A DNA stretch of 45,880 bases from contig NZ_ARZY01000037.1 in assembly GCF_000568405.1 (NCBI RefSeq), positions 1 to 45,880 on the forward strand, in the 5' to 3' direction. Below, in pieces: positions 33,109 through 43,085 of this stretch (the first letter of the stretch is position 1; the number at the start of each line of letters is the position of its first letter). Below the pieces are notes generated by a model. It was not told the DNA's origin and did not search any database. It worked only from the letters and a program-made list of their open reading frames with translations. Position numbers and translations under genes: made by a program. Origin of the DNA: Catenovulum agarivorans DS-2 (GTDB lineage Bacteria; Pseudomonadota; Gammaproteobacteria; Enterobacterales; Alteromonadaceae).

Positions 33109-34095
33109 TTATTCACACTTTGACAAAAACCCAGCATCCCTTCGTTCTAACACGGCATGTATTTCAGCCAAGATGGCTAAGGCAATCGACTCTGGCAATT
33201 CGCCCCCAATATTTAAGCCAATAGGCCCATAAATAGGCATGGATGTTTGTTGTAATTGTAATTGTGCTTGTTTAAGTACCTTTTCTTTGCGGTGTGTTGG
33301 CCCTAATAAACCAATATATTTAGCAGTTGATGTTTGCAAAATTGCTAAAGCAGCGGCGTCAAATTGCAAATTGTGCCCCATCACCACGGCTGCATCTATA
33401 TTTTGCAGCAGTTGATGTTCAGCCAATTGCTCTGGTGCTTGACGAATTATCTGCGTTGCCGCGGTAAAATATTGCGCACGTGCGTTGTTGGTTCTGTGAT
33501 CAATTAAGCTTATCTGCCAACCTAAGTTACCAGCCATTGCCACGAGAGGCCTTGCATCTATGCCTGCGCCAAATATCGCTATATGCGGGACGGGTTTTAA
33601 TTGGACATTCAATACATCACTTTGGATAGATGTTTTGTGGCTGTCGATAGACTTGTTCACCACTGCCAAATTAGAATTATCTGGTGCGGTGAGATTGATT
33701 TGATAACTAACGTTTTGTCTGCCCTGTAACAACTCCAACAACACTGGCAAATTATGATAGTGGTTTTGTGCGCTAACAGGCTGTAATAATATTCGTACCA
33801 TACCACCACAACCTATACCAAGTTTCCAGCTAATGTCATCTTCTTCGCGCATATCATATTGAATAACCATGGCCTGTTGGTCATCCATCACTTTTTGTGC
33901 TTGGCGCATAATGTCAGCTTCTAAACAGCCGCCACTGAGCAAGCCAAAATACTGACCGAGGTTATTAATAAATAACATGGCACCTGCTTTGCGGTATGAC
34001 GAACCTTGGGTTTCAATTATAGTACCCAGTACCCATTGGTATTGGTCTTTTTGTTGATGCCAATTGGTTAATAACTCAGTTAATTGGTTGGTCAT
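33109..34095 (-). CDS. XdhC-family molybdenum cofactor insertion/maturation protein
   Basis: 328 residues from the ATG at 34095, which has GGAG seven bases upstream; an upstream GTG gives seven extra residues and is less likely. XdhC features: GTIIETQGSSYRKAGAMLFI near 25, GLLSGGCLEADIMRQAQ near 50, DISWKLGIGCGGMVRILLQP near 95 and the Rossmann segment HIAIFGAGIDARPLVAMAGNLGW near 175, and GLLGPTHRKEK and YGPIGLNIGGELPESIALAILAEI at the end. XdhC binds and sulfurates the cofactor for xanthine-dehydrogenase-type enzymes. Its likely partner is the molybdenum hydroxylase at 38935-41651, with the alpha-agarase gene between them. Confidence 0.92.
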   Translation of the reverse strand: MTNQLTELLTNWHQQKDQYQWVLGTIIETQGSSYRKAGAMLFINNLGQYFGLLSGGCLEADIMRQAQKVMDDQQAMVIQYDMREEDDISWKLGIGCGGMVRILLQPVSAQNHYHNLPVLLELLQGRQNVSYQINLTAPDNSNLAVVNKSIDSHKTSIQSDVLNVQLKPVPHIAIFGAGIDARPLVAMAGNLGWQISLIDHRTNNARAQYFTAATQIIRQAPEQLAEHQLLQNIDAAVVMGHNLQFDAAALAILQTSTAKYIGLLGPTHRKEKVLKQAQLQLQQTSMPIYGPIGLNIGGELPESIALAILAEIHAVLERRDAGFLSKCE

Positions 34096-34164
34096 GCAAA
34101 ACTCCGCCACTGCCACTCATGAAAAATAAATCATCTTGTTTTTACATCACATATTAAATGGAAA

Positions 34165-34186
34165 AAGGGCTTCAATTGAAGCCCTT
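34165..34186 (-). terminator. Intrinsic terminator of the alpha-agarase gene
   Basis: AAGGGCTTCA and TGAAGCCCTT form a perfect 10 bp stem with loop AT (34165-34186). On the minus strand it is followed by a T-run (TTTTTCC), a textbook intrinsic terminator, ~30 bases after the alpha-agarase stop. Confidence 0.85.
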
Positions 34187-34214
34187 GTTAAAGGTTAACA
34201 AAATTCTTAATAAA

Positions 34215-37200
34215 TTAGTGAGCTAATTCTAAGATACCCCAAACTTCAAGGTTGTTAACCGATACCACAGCATCACCATTTGCGTTAGTTGAAACCGCAA
34301 CAGTTGAGCTTGAACCGTCTGGTAAGTGTAATTTCGCTGAAGTTACCCCTTGTGGGAAATAACTTGCAGGAATTGCCACTTCAACATTATTTAAGGTAGG
34401 TGTTACCCCACCAGCAAATGGACGGTTAATTAAGTGCACAACATAAGGCGCTGACGAATCAGTTTCGTGAATGCGAGAAACCGCAGATACAGTTTCGTTA
34501 GCAACACTACCGTTAATACTGACGTTAATTTGTAAACCGTCTATTGTGCCGCGTTGACCAATATGTCTAACTTTGCTGCCTTGCGCATCTAGCACTGCTC
34601 TTTGCTCAGGCGTTAAGTAGTTTAAGTCACCGTCATAGAAGATATGCTCAAACTTATCAAAGTCAGCTTGGCGTGGTACAACTGGGTAACCAGCATCACC
34701 AAACACCAACATGTCAAAGTTGATATTATCTTCGGTTAATATTTTCACGCTTGATTGAACTTGGTTACCACCGTCAATAAAACCAGCTTTCATTGACGAG
34801 TACATAGCATGTACATAACCCGCTTTCGAGTACGATGTATATCCATCCAACAAGTTAGCTTGCGCGCGAACAAATTGATAAATGTCACGGTAGTTATCTG
34901 CACCTGGCGACCAAGTCCAAACTTCGCCACCTACCCATACATTAGCAGGGACAGAGAATAAACCACCATATGCGTATGCTTGTGCAACCCAACCACGACC
35001 AAAGCGCGGAGCATTTTGAATACGAAGCTCATCAAACTCCCAAGGGTACGGGAAGTATGCTAAGGTTTTATCGACCGCTTGCGCACCTTTTAAGTGAACA
35101 AGAATATTGGTTGGTAACTCAGAAATTGTTGTTCTAGCACCTAAGTTCAACTCACCAGATAAGAAGGTAATATTCTCATTGAAGATATAACCACGCGACT
35201 CAAATAAGTGAGTACTTGCTCCAATTTCAATGTTAGGGCGCTGCTGGCGAATATACTCTAATACTTCAGCAAACTTTTGGTTCCAAACGTCACGGTTAAA
35301 GTAAATGAAATCTTCCAACATTGGAATGTTGCCAGATATGGTGTCCCCTGCGTTCGTCCATTCGGTATGCGTTATACCTTGTGATCGCAAATAAGCTCCA
35401 TAGTCGAAGGTATTAATGTCGTTAATACCCATAGAAGCTAACTGTGCACTGCTATACTTTTTCGACAACCATACACGGAAGTTTGCCATTGCATAAGGCG
35501 AGAAGTCTCCACCAAAAGTACGCATGTCGGTTGATCGTGTTGAGTTGGTTTGCGTATCAAACATCAACTTATCAGGGTTTGCTTTTAATAATTGGTCAAC
35601 TTGTGACTTCATAAATGGTACAAACGCTGGGCTGTGATTACTCAGCCAATTGTTGTTATAACCGTCATGGCTTAAATAACCCATGAATGTCATACGCACA
35701 TTTCGGCCGTCTAATGTTTGTACATAGTGTGGTTGTGGATTAGTAGTGAATTCAGTAAACCAACCATAACCCCAGTCAAACTCACCACGTGCAGTGTATT
35801 CAAAACCTTCACTTTGGAAGTCATCAACTACATTAACCGCCCAATCCATGATGACAGTATCATCATAAAAGTCGTGTTCTGGTGGGTGACCCCAGAATGC
35901 ACCTGTTGCGCCAAAATCATCAAAACCTTCTAACTCTCGGTTTTGTGGGTAGGTATACCAAACATCTGATTTTAATACTTTATTTGCTAGTGGAATTTGC
36001 ACTGGCTCTTTTAAGTATTGTAAACCTGTTGCTGGACCATCAATTTCAGCCACTACATGATCGTTCGGGTTATATACACGCGGTTGTTTAGCTGTGCTGT
36101 CGCTCACTTTGGCAAAACAAACAAAGTCACCACTCCACTGCCAATCAGAACCACCAATTGCTTCGATATGAACAGTATGATTACCCGTGCTATCTACAAC
36201 TAAATCACCACCATAGAGCTCGTATTCAGCCGCGATATCCCAACCCCCTGTACTGTCAAAATAACCCCAAGCAAAGGGTTCGGCGTCTATATCAATACGC
36301 GCGCCATAACTACCACCCGCAGGTGTAGACACAGTGATAAATGCACGATAAGTACCGGCTTCAAGGAACACATTATGGTATTTACCGAAGTCACCATTGG
36401 TTACCCAACCAACGTTTGTATCACCAGCAACAAAACCGTCGTTTGGATCACTGGCAACTCGGCCAACTGTGCCGGTTTCATCAAAGTGTTCTAATTCAAT
36501 TTGAATGCCACATGGCGGAGGTAAAATTGGGTCAACCACAACTTGGCCACTTGATCTAAACATACTTGGGCTTAACGTACTTGGGTGAACAAAATTGCTG
36601 CCACCGTTTATATCAATACCAAAACCTATACCACTCACAGCGCCACTGCCGCCGTCTGCGTTGCCAAGACGTAATTCAAAGTCATGCCAACCTGGGGTTA
36701 AGTTTAAATCCGTTGTTTGTGATGAATTTTCCCAACTGTCGTTGGAAAGCACTAATTGGCCATCAATATATAAACGGACGCTGTCGTCTATGTGTTCGTA
36801 GAATGAGATATGACCATCCGCATCGTAAATTTCACCACGGAATACTTCGGTAGAATTACCACGAATGGCATCGTCTGTTTCTAACAAATCAGTTGTAACA
36901 TCATAATTAGGTGGATTAGCAACATAACCTGCTTCGCCTGCAAAGTTCATCGCACCATCTACACGGCCAAATAATAAACCTTGTCCATTGTGATAATACT
37001 CATCTTCACCTGGCTCGCCACCGTTGCCCGGATCTCCACCATTGTTAGTTTCACAGCCTGCCGCATCTACTGGTGTTCCGGCTGGTGTATTCGGACATTG
37101 GTCAAGGTTATTGTTTACACCGTCGTTGTCGTCATCTAATTGTGACGCACCACAACCTGCACCATTAACAGCTTCACCTGCTGGTGTATTTGGACACATA

Positions 37201-38510
37201 TCAACATTATTGTTGACGCCGTCGTTGTCTGAATCATTATCGACAGCAATTTCACAGCCATTGGCATCTACACTTGCGCCAGGTGTGGTGGATGGGCATT
37301 GATCAATATTATTATTCACCCCATCGTTATCATCGTCTAGTTGCGAATCACTACAACCATTTAAGTCTGTTGGTTCGCCTGCAGGCGTATTCGAGCAAGA
37401 ATCTGAGCCATCCAATACACCGTCGTTGTCAGCGTCTTGAACTGGATCACCACCGCCATTGTCGCCATCTAAATTTGTAAATGTTAATGCATCACCAAAC
37501 CATAACCAGCTAAATTCACCTGTCGAGCTTTGCGCTTGAACACGCACTGTATGGGTACCTGCAGTAACATATACCGAGCCAGCTAATTGGAATTCTTCAA
37601 ATTCAGCTTGATTGCCTGTATGAACGGGAACTTCGTTAATTTCAGTACCATCAATAAATAATACCGCCGTTGCATGCGAGGTTTGCCCTGATGCCAACAT
37701 TGATATGCTGTAGTTACCTGATGATGGGAAGTTAATTGTGTAGTCAACCCAGTCAGTTGTTTGCACACTATCAACAACAGTATGCTTGTCTTGTGGGTAA
37801 CCACGTTCGCCAACTAACACGCCTTGTGCACGAGCATCGTCGCTACCTGTTGCATCAAATGCTTCCATTTGAATCACAAAAGATTCGCCGCTAGGAGGAG
37901 GCGTTGTACCACCGCCAGTTGGGCAGCCATTTGCGTCTACCGCAGTACCTGCAGGTGTACCAGGACATTGATCTTGGCTGTCGTTGACACCATCGTTATC
38001 TGAATCAGTAACAGGTGCAGAGGTTTGAGTTAATACGAAAGATTCTAAATTCCACTGCCAAGTAGAGCCTACCGCCAATAAACGAACAGTTGACGCCCCA
38101 GCAGGTAAATTAACCTTATGAGAAGGTGTTAAAGATTGGAAGTCATCCCAATGACCAAATGGCACAGCAACTGATCCTTGGCTTTGCCAAGTACCGTTTG
38201 AGTTGACTAAAACTTCAATATTAGGACCTGATTGAACACTGGTGCCAACAAAATATTCTATGCTGTATTCACCGCCCTGAGCGTTAATGTTGTAGTCAAC
38301 AAAATCACCTGCGTTAACAAAGTTAATCGCACCTTGTCCATTAACGTTATAAATGGTTACCGGATTCGGCTGACCATCACTATAAGTTCCGCCTAGGTTA
38401 TCAAAAGATTCCGCTTCCAATACTAGGACCTCTGCTTGTGTATGAGCTCCAAACAAAGCACACGCGAGTGCAATGCCTGAGCTCAGCAGAGGATGTTTAA
38501 GTTTAAACAT
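34215..38510 (-). CDS. agaA: Alpha-agarase, GH96, with CBM6 and TSP3 modules
   Basis: 1431 residues from the ATG at 38510 (GGAG in front; a TTG four codons earlier is rejected). After a signal peptide (~1-26): a CBM6-like module (~28-165; LEAESFDNLGG, NAGDFVDYNINAQGG), one TSP3 repeat (DSDNDGVNDSQDQCP), a second CBM6-like (~209-350), four more TSP3 repeats (~358-490), a PA14-like module (~500-655), a third CBM6-like module (~666-805), and a ~620-residue catalytic region (~810-1431). Five calcium-binding TSP3 repeats, three CBM6 and overall length match the GH96 alpha-agarases of Alteromonas and Thalassomonas as I remember them. These cut alpha-1,3 links in agarose, secreted. The catalytic residues cannot be assigned by eye. 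Confidence 0.85.
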   Translation of the reverse strand: MFKLKHPLLSSGIALACALFGAHTQAEVLVLEAESFDNLGGTYSDGQPNPVTIYNVNGQGAINFVNAGDFVDYNINAQGGEYSIEYFVGTSVQSGPNIEVLVNSNGTWQSQGSVAVPFGHWDDFQSLTPSHKVNLPAGASTVRLLAVGSTWQWNLESFVLTQTSAPVTDSDNDGVNDSQDQCPGTPAGTAVDANGCPTGGGTTPPPSGESFVIQMEAFDATGSDDARAQGVLVGERGYPQDKHTVVDSVQTTDWVDYTINFPSSGNYSISMLASGQTSHATAVLFIDGTEINEVPVHTGNQAEFEEFQLAGSVYVTAGTHTVRVQAQSSTGEFSWLWFGDALTFTNLDGDNGGGDPVQDADNDGVLDGSDSCSNTPAGEPTDLNGCSDSQLDDDNDGVNNNIDQCPSTTPGASVDANGCEIAVDNDSDNDGVNNNVDMCPNTPAGEAVNGAGCGASQLDDDNDGVNNNLDQCPNTPAGTPVDAAGCETNNGGDPGNGGEPGEDEYYHNGQGLLFGRVDGAMNFAGEAGYVANPPNYDVTTDLLETDDAIRGNSTEVFRGEIYDADGHISFYEHIDDSVRLYIDGQLVLSNDSWENSSQTTDLNLTPGWHDFELRLGNADGGSGAVSGIGFGIDINGGSNFVHPSTLSPSMFRSSGQVVVDPILPPPCGIQIELEHFDETGTVGRVASDPNDGFVAGDTNVGWVTNGDFGKYHNVFLEAGTYRAFITVSTPAGGSYGARIDIDAEPFAWGYFDSTGGWDIAAEYELYGGDLVVDSTGNHTVHIEAIGGSDWQWSGDFVCFAKVSDSTAKQPRVYNPNDHVVAEIDGPATGLQYLKEPVQIPLANKVLKSDVWYTYPQNRELEGFDDFGATGAFWGHPPEHDFYDDTVIMDWAVNVVDDFQSEGFEYTARGEFDWGYGWFTEFTTNPQPHYVQTLDGRNVRMTFMGYLSHDGYNNNWLSNHSPAFVPFMKSQVDQLLKANPDKLMFDTQTNSTRSTDMRTFGGDFSPYAMANFRVWLSKKYSSAQLASMGINDINTFDYGAYLRSQGITHTEWTNAGDTISGNIPMLEDFIYFNRDVWNQKFAEVLEYIRQQRPNIEIGASTHLFESRGYIFNENITFLSGELNLGARTTISELPTNILVHLKGAQAVDKTLAYFPYPWEFDELRIQNAPRFGRGWVAQAYAYGGLFSVPANVWVGGEVWTWSPGADNYRDIYQFVRAQANLLDGYTSYSKAGYVHAMYSSMKAGFIDGGNQVQSSVKILTEDNINFDMLVFGDAGYPVVPRQADFDKFEHIFYDGDLNYLTPEQRAVLDAQGSKVRHIGQRGTIDGLQINVSINGSVANETVSAVSRIHETDSSAPYVVHLINRPFAGGVTPTLNNVEVAIPASYFPQGVTSAKLHLPDGSSSTVAVSTNANGDAVVSVNNLEVWGILELAH

Positions 38511-38522
38511 CTCATTCTCCAA

Positions 38523-38934
38523 ATTTTCTGTTGCGTTAGTAAGTTATTTAACAATTAATTGATAACAAAACTTAATTGGCAAAAATAGTCAGTTTACGAC
38601 TACAGAGTGGTAAAATTTGTGTGATTTCCAGCTCTTTAATTTGCGTAATCAGATTAGTTTAATTAACACCAAAGAACAAGCACATTATTTTTACTTTATT
38701 GCAACAAAAACATAAACCTTTGATTTTAATAAATAAAAAACAAAAACACCCAACACTTAGATAACTGTTAACAATATAATGATATATATAAATAAAAAAC
38801 AGTTGACTAAAACAAGTTTGGCGCAGGTACACACAGAGAGTATTTACAGGCAAATCTAAAAAATTGTATAAAAACAAATTGAGATGGATATTTGCAAGAA
38901 ATAGGACTGCTCCGCAGCCCTATTTAACAAAGTA
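38523..38934. other. Upstream region of the alpha-agarase gene
   Basis: About 410 AT-rich bases with no gene. CAATTAATTG (38552-38561), a ten-base palindrome ~45 bases ahead of the start, could be an operator. No promoter is called with confidence. The hairpin at 38901-38923 belongs to the molybdenum hydroxylase operon. Confidence 0.4.
38901..38923 (-). terminator. Terminator of the molybdenum hydroxylase operon
   Basis: On the minus strand ATAGGGCTGC pairs with GCAGTCCTAT (ten pairs, one G-U) with a GGA loop, followed by TTCTTGC, just after the catalytic-subunit stop. Confidence 0.65.
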
Positions 38935-41181
38935 TCAAACAGTCAGGTATTGATTGATAGGCAGCTCTCGATAACGTTTGCCAGTCGCGGTAAAAATGGC
39001 ATTGACCAAGCTTGGCGCAACAGGTGGTACACCTGGCTCACCCACACCGCCTGGGTATGCGTCACTTTGAATGATAGCTACAGACAACTCAGGGCACTGC
39101 TGCATTCGTAACACAGGATAGTCGTGAAAATTAGATTGACTAACCGCACCTTGTTTAATATCAATGCGGCCCATTAACGCAAGTGATAAGCCGAAGATCA
39201 TCGCGCCTTCAAGTTGCGATTCAACTCGATCAGGATTAACCGCAACACCACAATCAATCACGGAGTGCATGGCCAATACGGTTAATTTGCCATCTTTTAC
39301 CTCAACCTTACTTGCAACGCCGACGTAACTGACAAAACTACGATGAATCGCCAAACCCCAACCTTGTCCCGCGGGTAAAGCTTCATCAAAATTAACGGTT
39401 TGCTCAAGTTTATCGAGTACAGCTTTGAAACGTTGGGTACTAATAGGATGACGCTGCAAACTTTCATCGTAATTTTTATACCCCTTAAAGCCATAGTCGG
39501 TTATCGGATCAATCAACCTGTCTTCAGCATATAACTGCCGCAAATATTTATGAGTCGGAATATTGTTCGCGTGCGCTAACTCATCAACAAAACTATGCAA
39601 AGCAAAGGCATGTGGAATATTACTAACCGAGCGCAACCAACCGATTCGCACAGGGTTTACATACCCTGACGATTCTCCCTGCAAGCTTTCAAGCTGAAAC
39701 GGAATATCGTTAAAACCAAGCGACAACTCAACATCAAGCAAATCATCTGTTGAAGGCGCAAAGGTAGTTTTAATACTCGGCATAACTGACCGTTGTTGCC
39801 ACGCGGTAATATTTGCGTGCTTATCAACCCCAGCTTTTATAAACGCAGTTGCGCCAGCATGGAAATAACCCATTTTAAGGTCATCTTCACGTGTCCAAAC
39901 AACTTTGACCGGCTTGCCAAGTTTCTTGGATAAATACACAGCTTCACAAACAAAATCAGCTTTAGATTTTCGTCCAAAACCGCCACCTAATAAAGTAACA
40001 TTGACTTTAATTTGTTCTGGCTTTAGCCCAACCATACCAGCAACATTATCCATAACCGCTTGTGGATTTTGTGTCGCAGCCCATATTTCACAGCTTGTGT
40101 CTGTAACTAATGCCGCAGCTGCTGGCGGCTCCATTGGTGCATGCGCTAAAAACGGTACCTTGTATGTCGCTTCTAAAATTTGTTCTGCTTTAGCAAAGCC
40201 AGCGGTAATATCCCCTTTTTCAGCGCTGCGTTTAGCTGGATTTTGCGCTTTACTGGCCATATCAGCGAACGCTTGTTCGCTATCAAAATCTTTATTTTCG
40301 CCTAAATCCCATTCAATTTTTAGCGCTTTGCGACCTTGATTGGCCGCCCAAGTATTGGTTGCGATAACAGCAACACCGCTACCAGCACTAAATACCACTG
40401 GCTTAACGGTTTCTGGCATATTAATTACATCAACCACACCCGGAATTGCTTTTGCGCCTGAGGCATCGAAAGATTTAACCTTGCCATACAGCACAGGACA
40501 ACGCTCGATACTAGCCACCAGCAACCCATCCAATTCCACGTCGATACCGTAAGTTGCTTTGCCTGTTGTCATATCATGCAAATCAACGATTGGTACAGGC
40601 TTAGTAATGTATTTAAATTGCTCTTTGCTTTTAAATGTTAGTTTGGCAACATTCGGTATCGGCTGCTTAGCCGCAAGCTCTGCTAAATCACCATAATTTA
40701 GGCTATTGCCATTAGTTAAATTAAATACCTTATGCTGTTTTGCCTGAACCTGAGAGACGTCAACTTGCCAGTATTCAGCCGCAGCTTGTTCTAACATAGT
40801 TCGAGCGGATGCGCCGATTTCTCGCAATTTTGAGTAGAATTTGCGAACACTAGTTGAGCCATCAGTGTTTTGACTGCCATAAGCTTTGTCACCCAAACCT
40901 TGAACAACGTTGATTTTTTCCCAATCAACATCCAACTCATCGGCAATCATTTGAATCACGCCGGTTTTGGCGCCTTGGCCCATTTCCGACCTATGGTTAA
41001 TAATGTCCACACGATTGTCTGGCCGAACTGATACAAATATATTCAGCTTGTGTGCTTGATTGTTTTTGACAAACATAGCTTGCGAGCTATTACTGCTGCT
41101 CGAGCAACCCAACAACAACCCACCACCAGCGACGCCAGTTAAAGTTAAAAATTCACGTCGGTCCAATTTAAAGGTGTTCAT
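38935..41181 (-). CDS. Molybdopterin-binding subunit of a xanthine dehydrogenase/isoquinoline oxidoreductase-type enzyme
   Basis: 748 residues. A Tat signal ([21 protein letters not shown]) suggests export, and the Cys at 26 may even be lipidated. The molybdenum domain contains [41 protein letters not shown] (~405) and the catalytic-end segment [20 protein letters not shown] near 720 with the Glu that acts as base in this family. It pairs with the Fe-S subunit in an ATGA overlap. Enzymes of this two-subunit type (IorAB-like) oxidise aldehydes or N-heterocycles by hydroxylation and pass electrons to an outside carrier. The substrate is unknown. XdhC at 33109 is its likely maturation factor. 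Confidence 0.9.
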   Translation of the reverse strand: MNTFKLDRREFLTLTGVAGGGLLLGCSSSSNSSQAMFVKNNQAHKLNIFVSVRPDNRVDIINHRSEMGQGAKTGVIQMIADELDVDWEKINVVQGLGDKAYGSQNTDGSTSVRKFYSKLREIGASARTMLEQAAAEYWQVDVSQVQAKQHKVFNLTNGNSLNYGDLAELAAKQPIPNVAKLTFKSKEQFKYITKPVPIVDLHDMTTGKATYGIDVELDGLLVASIERCPVLYGKVKSFDASGAKAIPGVVDVINMPETVKPVVFSAGSGVAVIATNTWAANQGRKALKIEWDLGENKDFDSEQAFADMASKAQNPAKRSAEKGDITAGFAKAEQILEATYKVPFLAHAPMEPPAAAALVTDTSCEIWAATQNPQAVMDNVAGMVGLKPEQIKVNVTLLGGGFGRKSKADFVCEAVYLSKKLGKPVKVVWTREDDLKMGYFHAGATAFIKAGVDKHANITAWQQRSVMPSIKTTFAPSTDDLLDVELSLGFNDIPFQLESLQGESSGYVNPVRIGWLRSVSNIPHAFALHSFVDELAHANNIPTHKYLRQLYAEDRLIDPITDYGFKGYKNYDESLQRHPISTQRFKAVLDKLEQTVNFDEALPAGQGWGLAIHRSFVSYVGVASKVEVKDGKLTVLAMHSVIDCGVAVNPDRVESQLEGAMIFGLSLALMGRIDIKQGAVSQSNFHDYPVLRMQQCPELSVAIIQSDAYPGGVGEPGVPPVAPSLVNAIFTATGKRYRELPINQYLTV

Positions 41182-41651
41182 GATTTAGCTCCTTTATTTT
41201 GGTTCATCACCTTCGCGGCATCTTTAATCGCTTGTTTTATCCTTGGATAAGTACCACAACGACAAATATTACCCGACATTGCGCTATCAATATCTTGGTC
41301 TGTTGGCGTGGAATTATTGCTGAGTAAATTTAACGCCGACATAATTTGCCCTGACTGACAATAACCACACTGAGGAACATTATTCTCACGCCACGCAATT
41401 TGGATTGGATGGTTGCCTTGCTCATCGACCCCTTCAATTGTGGTCACTTCAGAATTCTTTGCAACGGCAACTGGGGTAATACAAGAACGCATAGGTTGTC
41501 CGTTTACATGTACTGTACACGTCCCACATAAACCTTGACCACAGCCAAATTTAGTACCTTTTTTGCCTAGTAGATCTCTAAGCACCCATAATAATGGCAT
41601 CTCATCTGGTGCATCTACCTGATGTATTTGATTGTTTATTTTAAGTTCCAT
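41178..41651 (-). CDS. (2Fe-2S) subunit of the molybdenum hydroxylase
   Basis: 157 residues, the usual length. The plant-ferredoxin-type cluster is [21 protein letters not shown] (~38-58); the second helical cluster is CGYCQSG with [11 protein letters not shown] (~95-140). There is no signal peptide; Tat export would carry it with its partner. It is first in the operon and overlaps the catalytic-subunit gene by four bases. A perfect 12 bp inverted repeat in the leader ends at its start codon. Confidence 0.95.
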   Translation of the reverse strand: MELKINNQIHQVDAPDEMPLLWVLRDLLGKKGTKFGCGQGLCGTCTVHVNGQPMRSCITPVAVAKNSEVTTIEGVDEQGNHPIQIAWRENNVPQCGYCQSGQIMSALNLLSNNSTPTDQDIDSAMSGNICRCGTYPRIKQAIKDAAKVMNQNKGAKS

Positions 41652-41743
41652 ATTTTACTCTCGCGGCTCAATTGGTTCAGCTTAAATGTATATTGTCTAC
41701 AAAAACAACAATACAATAACCTGTTGTAAGACGAGAGTAAAAT
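41652..41743 (-). promoter_or_regulatory. 12 bp inverted repeat in the molybdenum-hydroxylase leader
   Basis: ATTTTACTCTCG (41652-41663) and CGAGAGTAAAAT (41732-41743) are a perfect 12 bp inverted repeat, 68 bases apart. The gene-proximal arm ends at the base before the ATG (41651) and contains GAGAG, the likely ribosome-binding site. A TAAAAT-like -10 (41742-41747) with TTACAA 17 bases upstream overlaps the outer arm. The repeat may be an RNA switch or a DNA element. Confidence 0.5.
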
Positions 41744-41854
41744 TTTAGTAAAAATTAGCTTAGGTTGTAATGGTCTAATACAAGCACACACCTTAAGCAG
41801 CTAGTTTAAAACTGTCTCTGGTTCTATCGGAGCACACCATCAATGTGCGTTTTT

Positions 41855-42961
41855 TTAACTCAAGTGCGCCAGCTTATACCGAGTACTCCTCCCCCCGGCT
41901 TCACTTTTTACCAAGCAACCAAGCTCGACCAAAGCGGCTAAATGACGAGAAGCGGTTGGCTTACTCACTTTCGCTACTTTATGGTATTGCGACGTATTAA
42001 TGCCTTGGTCAAAATCTCCATCAAGCATTCGATTGAGCACTTTTACTTGTTCCGAGGACAGTCGCGTTTGATCGACATTTCGCCAGAAGTTTGTTTTAAA
42101 AACCGTTTGGTCGATTTCTTCGATCACATTGGTGAATGTTTCACCTAAGATGTTTAAAAACCACATAAGCCAAGCGGTAATATCAAGTTCACCTTTCTGG
42201 GATTGCTCTAATATTTCGTAGTAGCTTTTACGGTTGGCTAAAATCGCCACTGACATTGCATAAAAACGGACAGATTGACGCTCAGCCTGGGCCAGCGCCA
42301 AATCAGTGAGTAAGCGGGTGATCCTGCCATTGCCGTCATCCAAAGGGTGGAGCGTCACGAACCAAAAGTGCGTGATCGCAGCCCTAAGCAAAGGGTCTAA
42401 AGCGGGGTCCTCACGAGAGTCATTAAACCAGCGAATAAACACGTCTAGTTCTGACTCAAGCACATCTCGGCTCGGTGCTTCAAAATGCACCGTGGGTTTA
42501 TCAATCCTGCCCGACACAACCTGCATAGGCTCTTCGCCGCGCAACTGCCCTCCTATAACAGGATTGAACAAGGTGTAGCCCTCAGGAAACAGTCGTTCAT
42601 GCCACTGCAATATCCTCTCAAGTGAGAGCGGCGAGTCTAAATTATCCACCGCATCTAGCATTATTTCTGCTAAGCCATCAGTGCGTTCAGTAGTTGGAAA
42701 TGGTTTTTCTTCAGAAAGACCAAGCTTATTGGCCAAAGACGAGCGAACAGAAAAAGCATTGAGCTTCTCACCTTCAATGGCACTCGAATGAATAATGTTC
42801 GCCAATAGCGTGTCTAACATACTTTGCCTTTGGTCTTTAGATTGGCTCGACATCTTGCCCAACAACATTCCTTGGTGAAAGCGAATGTCGCGTAACTTGG
42901 GTTCAATGACTTTTTCATCCCAGATAAAGTTCGGCCAGTCAGCTTGTTGCCAGATCCACAT
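41855..42961 (-). CDS. Fic-family AMPylator-type protein (DUF4172-Fic-winged helix)
   Basis: 368 residues from the ATG at 42961 (AAGG upstream); a TTG at 42997 is rejected. The N-terminal DUF4172 domain (~1-80; MWIWQQADWPNFIWD) carries the inhibitory helix motif SSAIEGE near 60. The Fic core has HPLDDGNGRITR near 215, the complete catalytic loop. The C-terminal ~65 residues (TRLSSEQVKVLNRM, YHKVAKVSKPTASRHLAALVELGCL) form a winged-helix DNA-binding domain. The enzyme should transfer AMP to a protein, held back by its own helix. The DNA-binding domain and the operator array just upstream argue for self-regulation. The target is unknown. Confidence 0.93.
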   Translation of the reverse strand: MWIWQQADWPNFIWDEKVIEPKLRDIRFHQGMLLGKMSSQSKDQRQSMLDTLLANIIHSSAIEGEKLNAFSVRSSLANKLGLSEEKPFPTTERTDGLAEIMLDAVDNLDSPLSLERILQWHERLFPEGYTLFNPVIGGQLRGEEPMQVVSGRIDKPTVHFEAPSRDVLESELDVFIRWFNDSREDPALDPLLRAAITHFWFVTLHPLDDGNGRITRLLTDLALAQAERQSVRFYAMSVAILANRKSYYEILEQSQKGELDITAWLMWFLNILGETFTNVIEEIDQTVFKTNFWRNVDQTRLSSEQVKVLNRMLDGDFDQGINTSQYHKVAKVSKPTASRHLAALVELGCLVKSEAGGRSTRYKLAHLS

Positions 42962-42990
42962 CTTGTCGCCTTTTGATTTAAATAACAGCC

Positions 42991-43017
42991 TATTCAAATC
43001 ATATTATGATTTGAATA
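42991..43017. promoter_or_regulatory. Fic operator copy 1 (perfect palindrome)
   Basis: A 27-base inverted repeat with 12 bp arms TATTCAAATCAT / ATGATTTGAATA and ATT in the middle, 30 bases ahead of the Fic ATG. It covers the candidate -10 (TATGAT, minus strand, 43003-42998; -35 TTGTGG at 43027-43022). Confidence 0.8.
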
Positions 43018-43024
43018 ACCCCCA

Positions 43025-43051
43025 CAATCAAATCTAATTGTGATGCGAATA
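43025..43051. promoter_or_regulatory. Fic operator copy 2
   Basis: Matches copy 1 at about 20 of 27 positions with no gaps, including TCAAATC, ATT, TGAT and GAATA. It starts exactly 34 bases after copy 1. Confidence 0.6.
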
Positions 43052-43058
43052 ATACAGA

Positions 43059-43085
43059 TATTCATATCATATTTCGATATTTCCA
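43059..43085. promoter_or_regulatory. Fic operator copy 3
   Basis: Matches copy 1 at about 19 of 27 positions, 17 of them in the first 20. It starts exactly 34 bases after copy 2, continuing the spacing. Confidence 0.55.

Noticed and set aside
41843-41859. GCACA / TGTGC hairpin followed by GTTTTTTT, plus strand
   Set aside because: A 5 bp stem with no plus-strand gene upstream is too weak to call a terminator; the T-run lies at the end of the Fic gene on the other strand.
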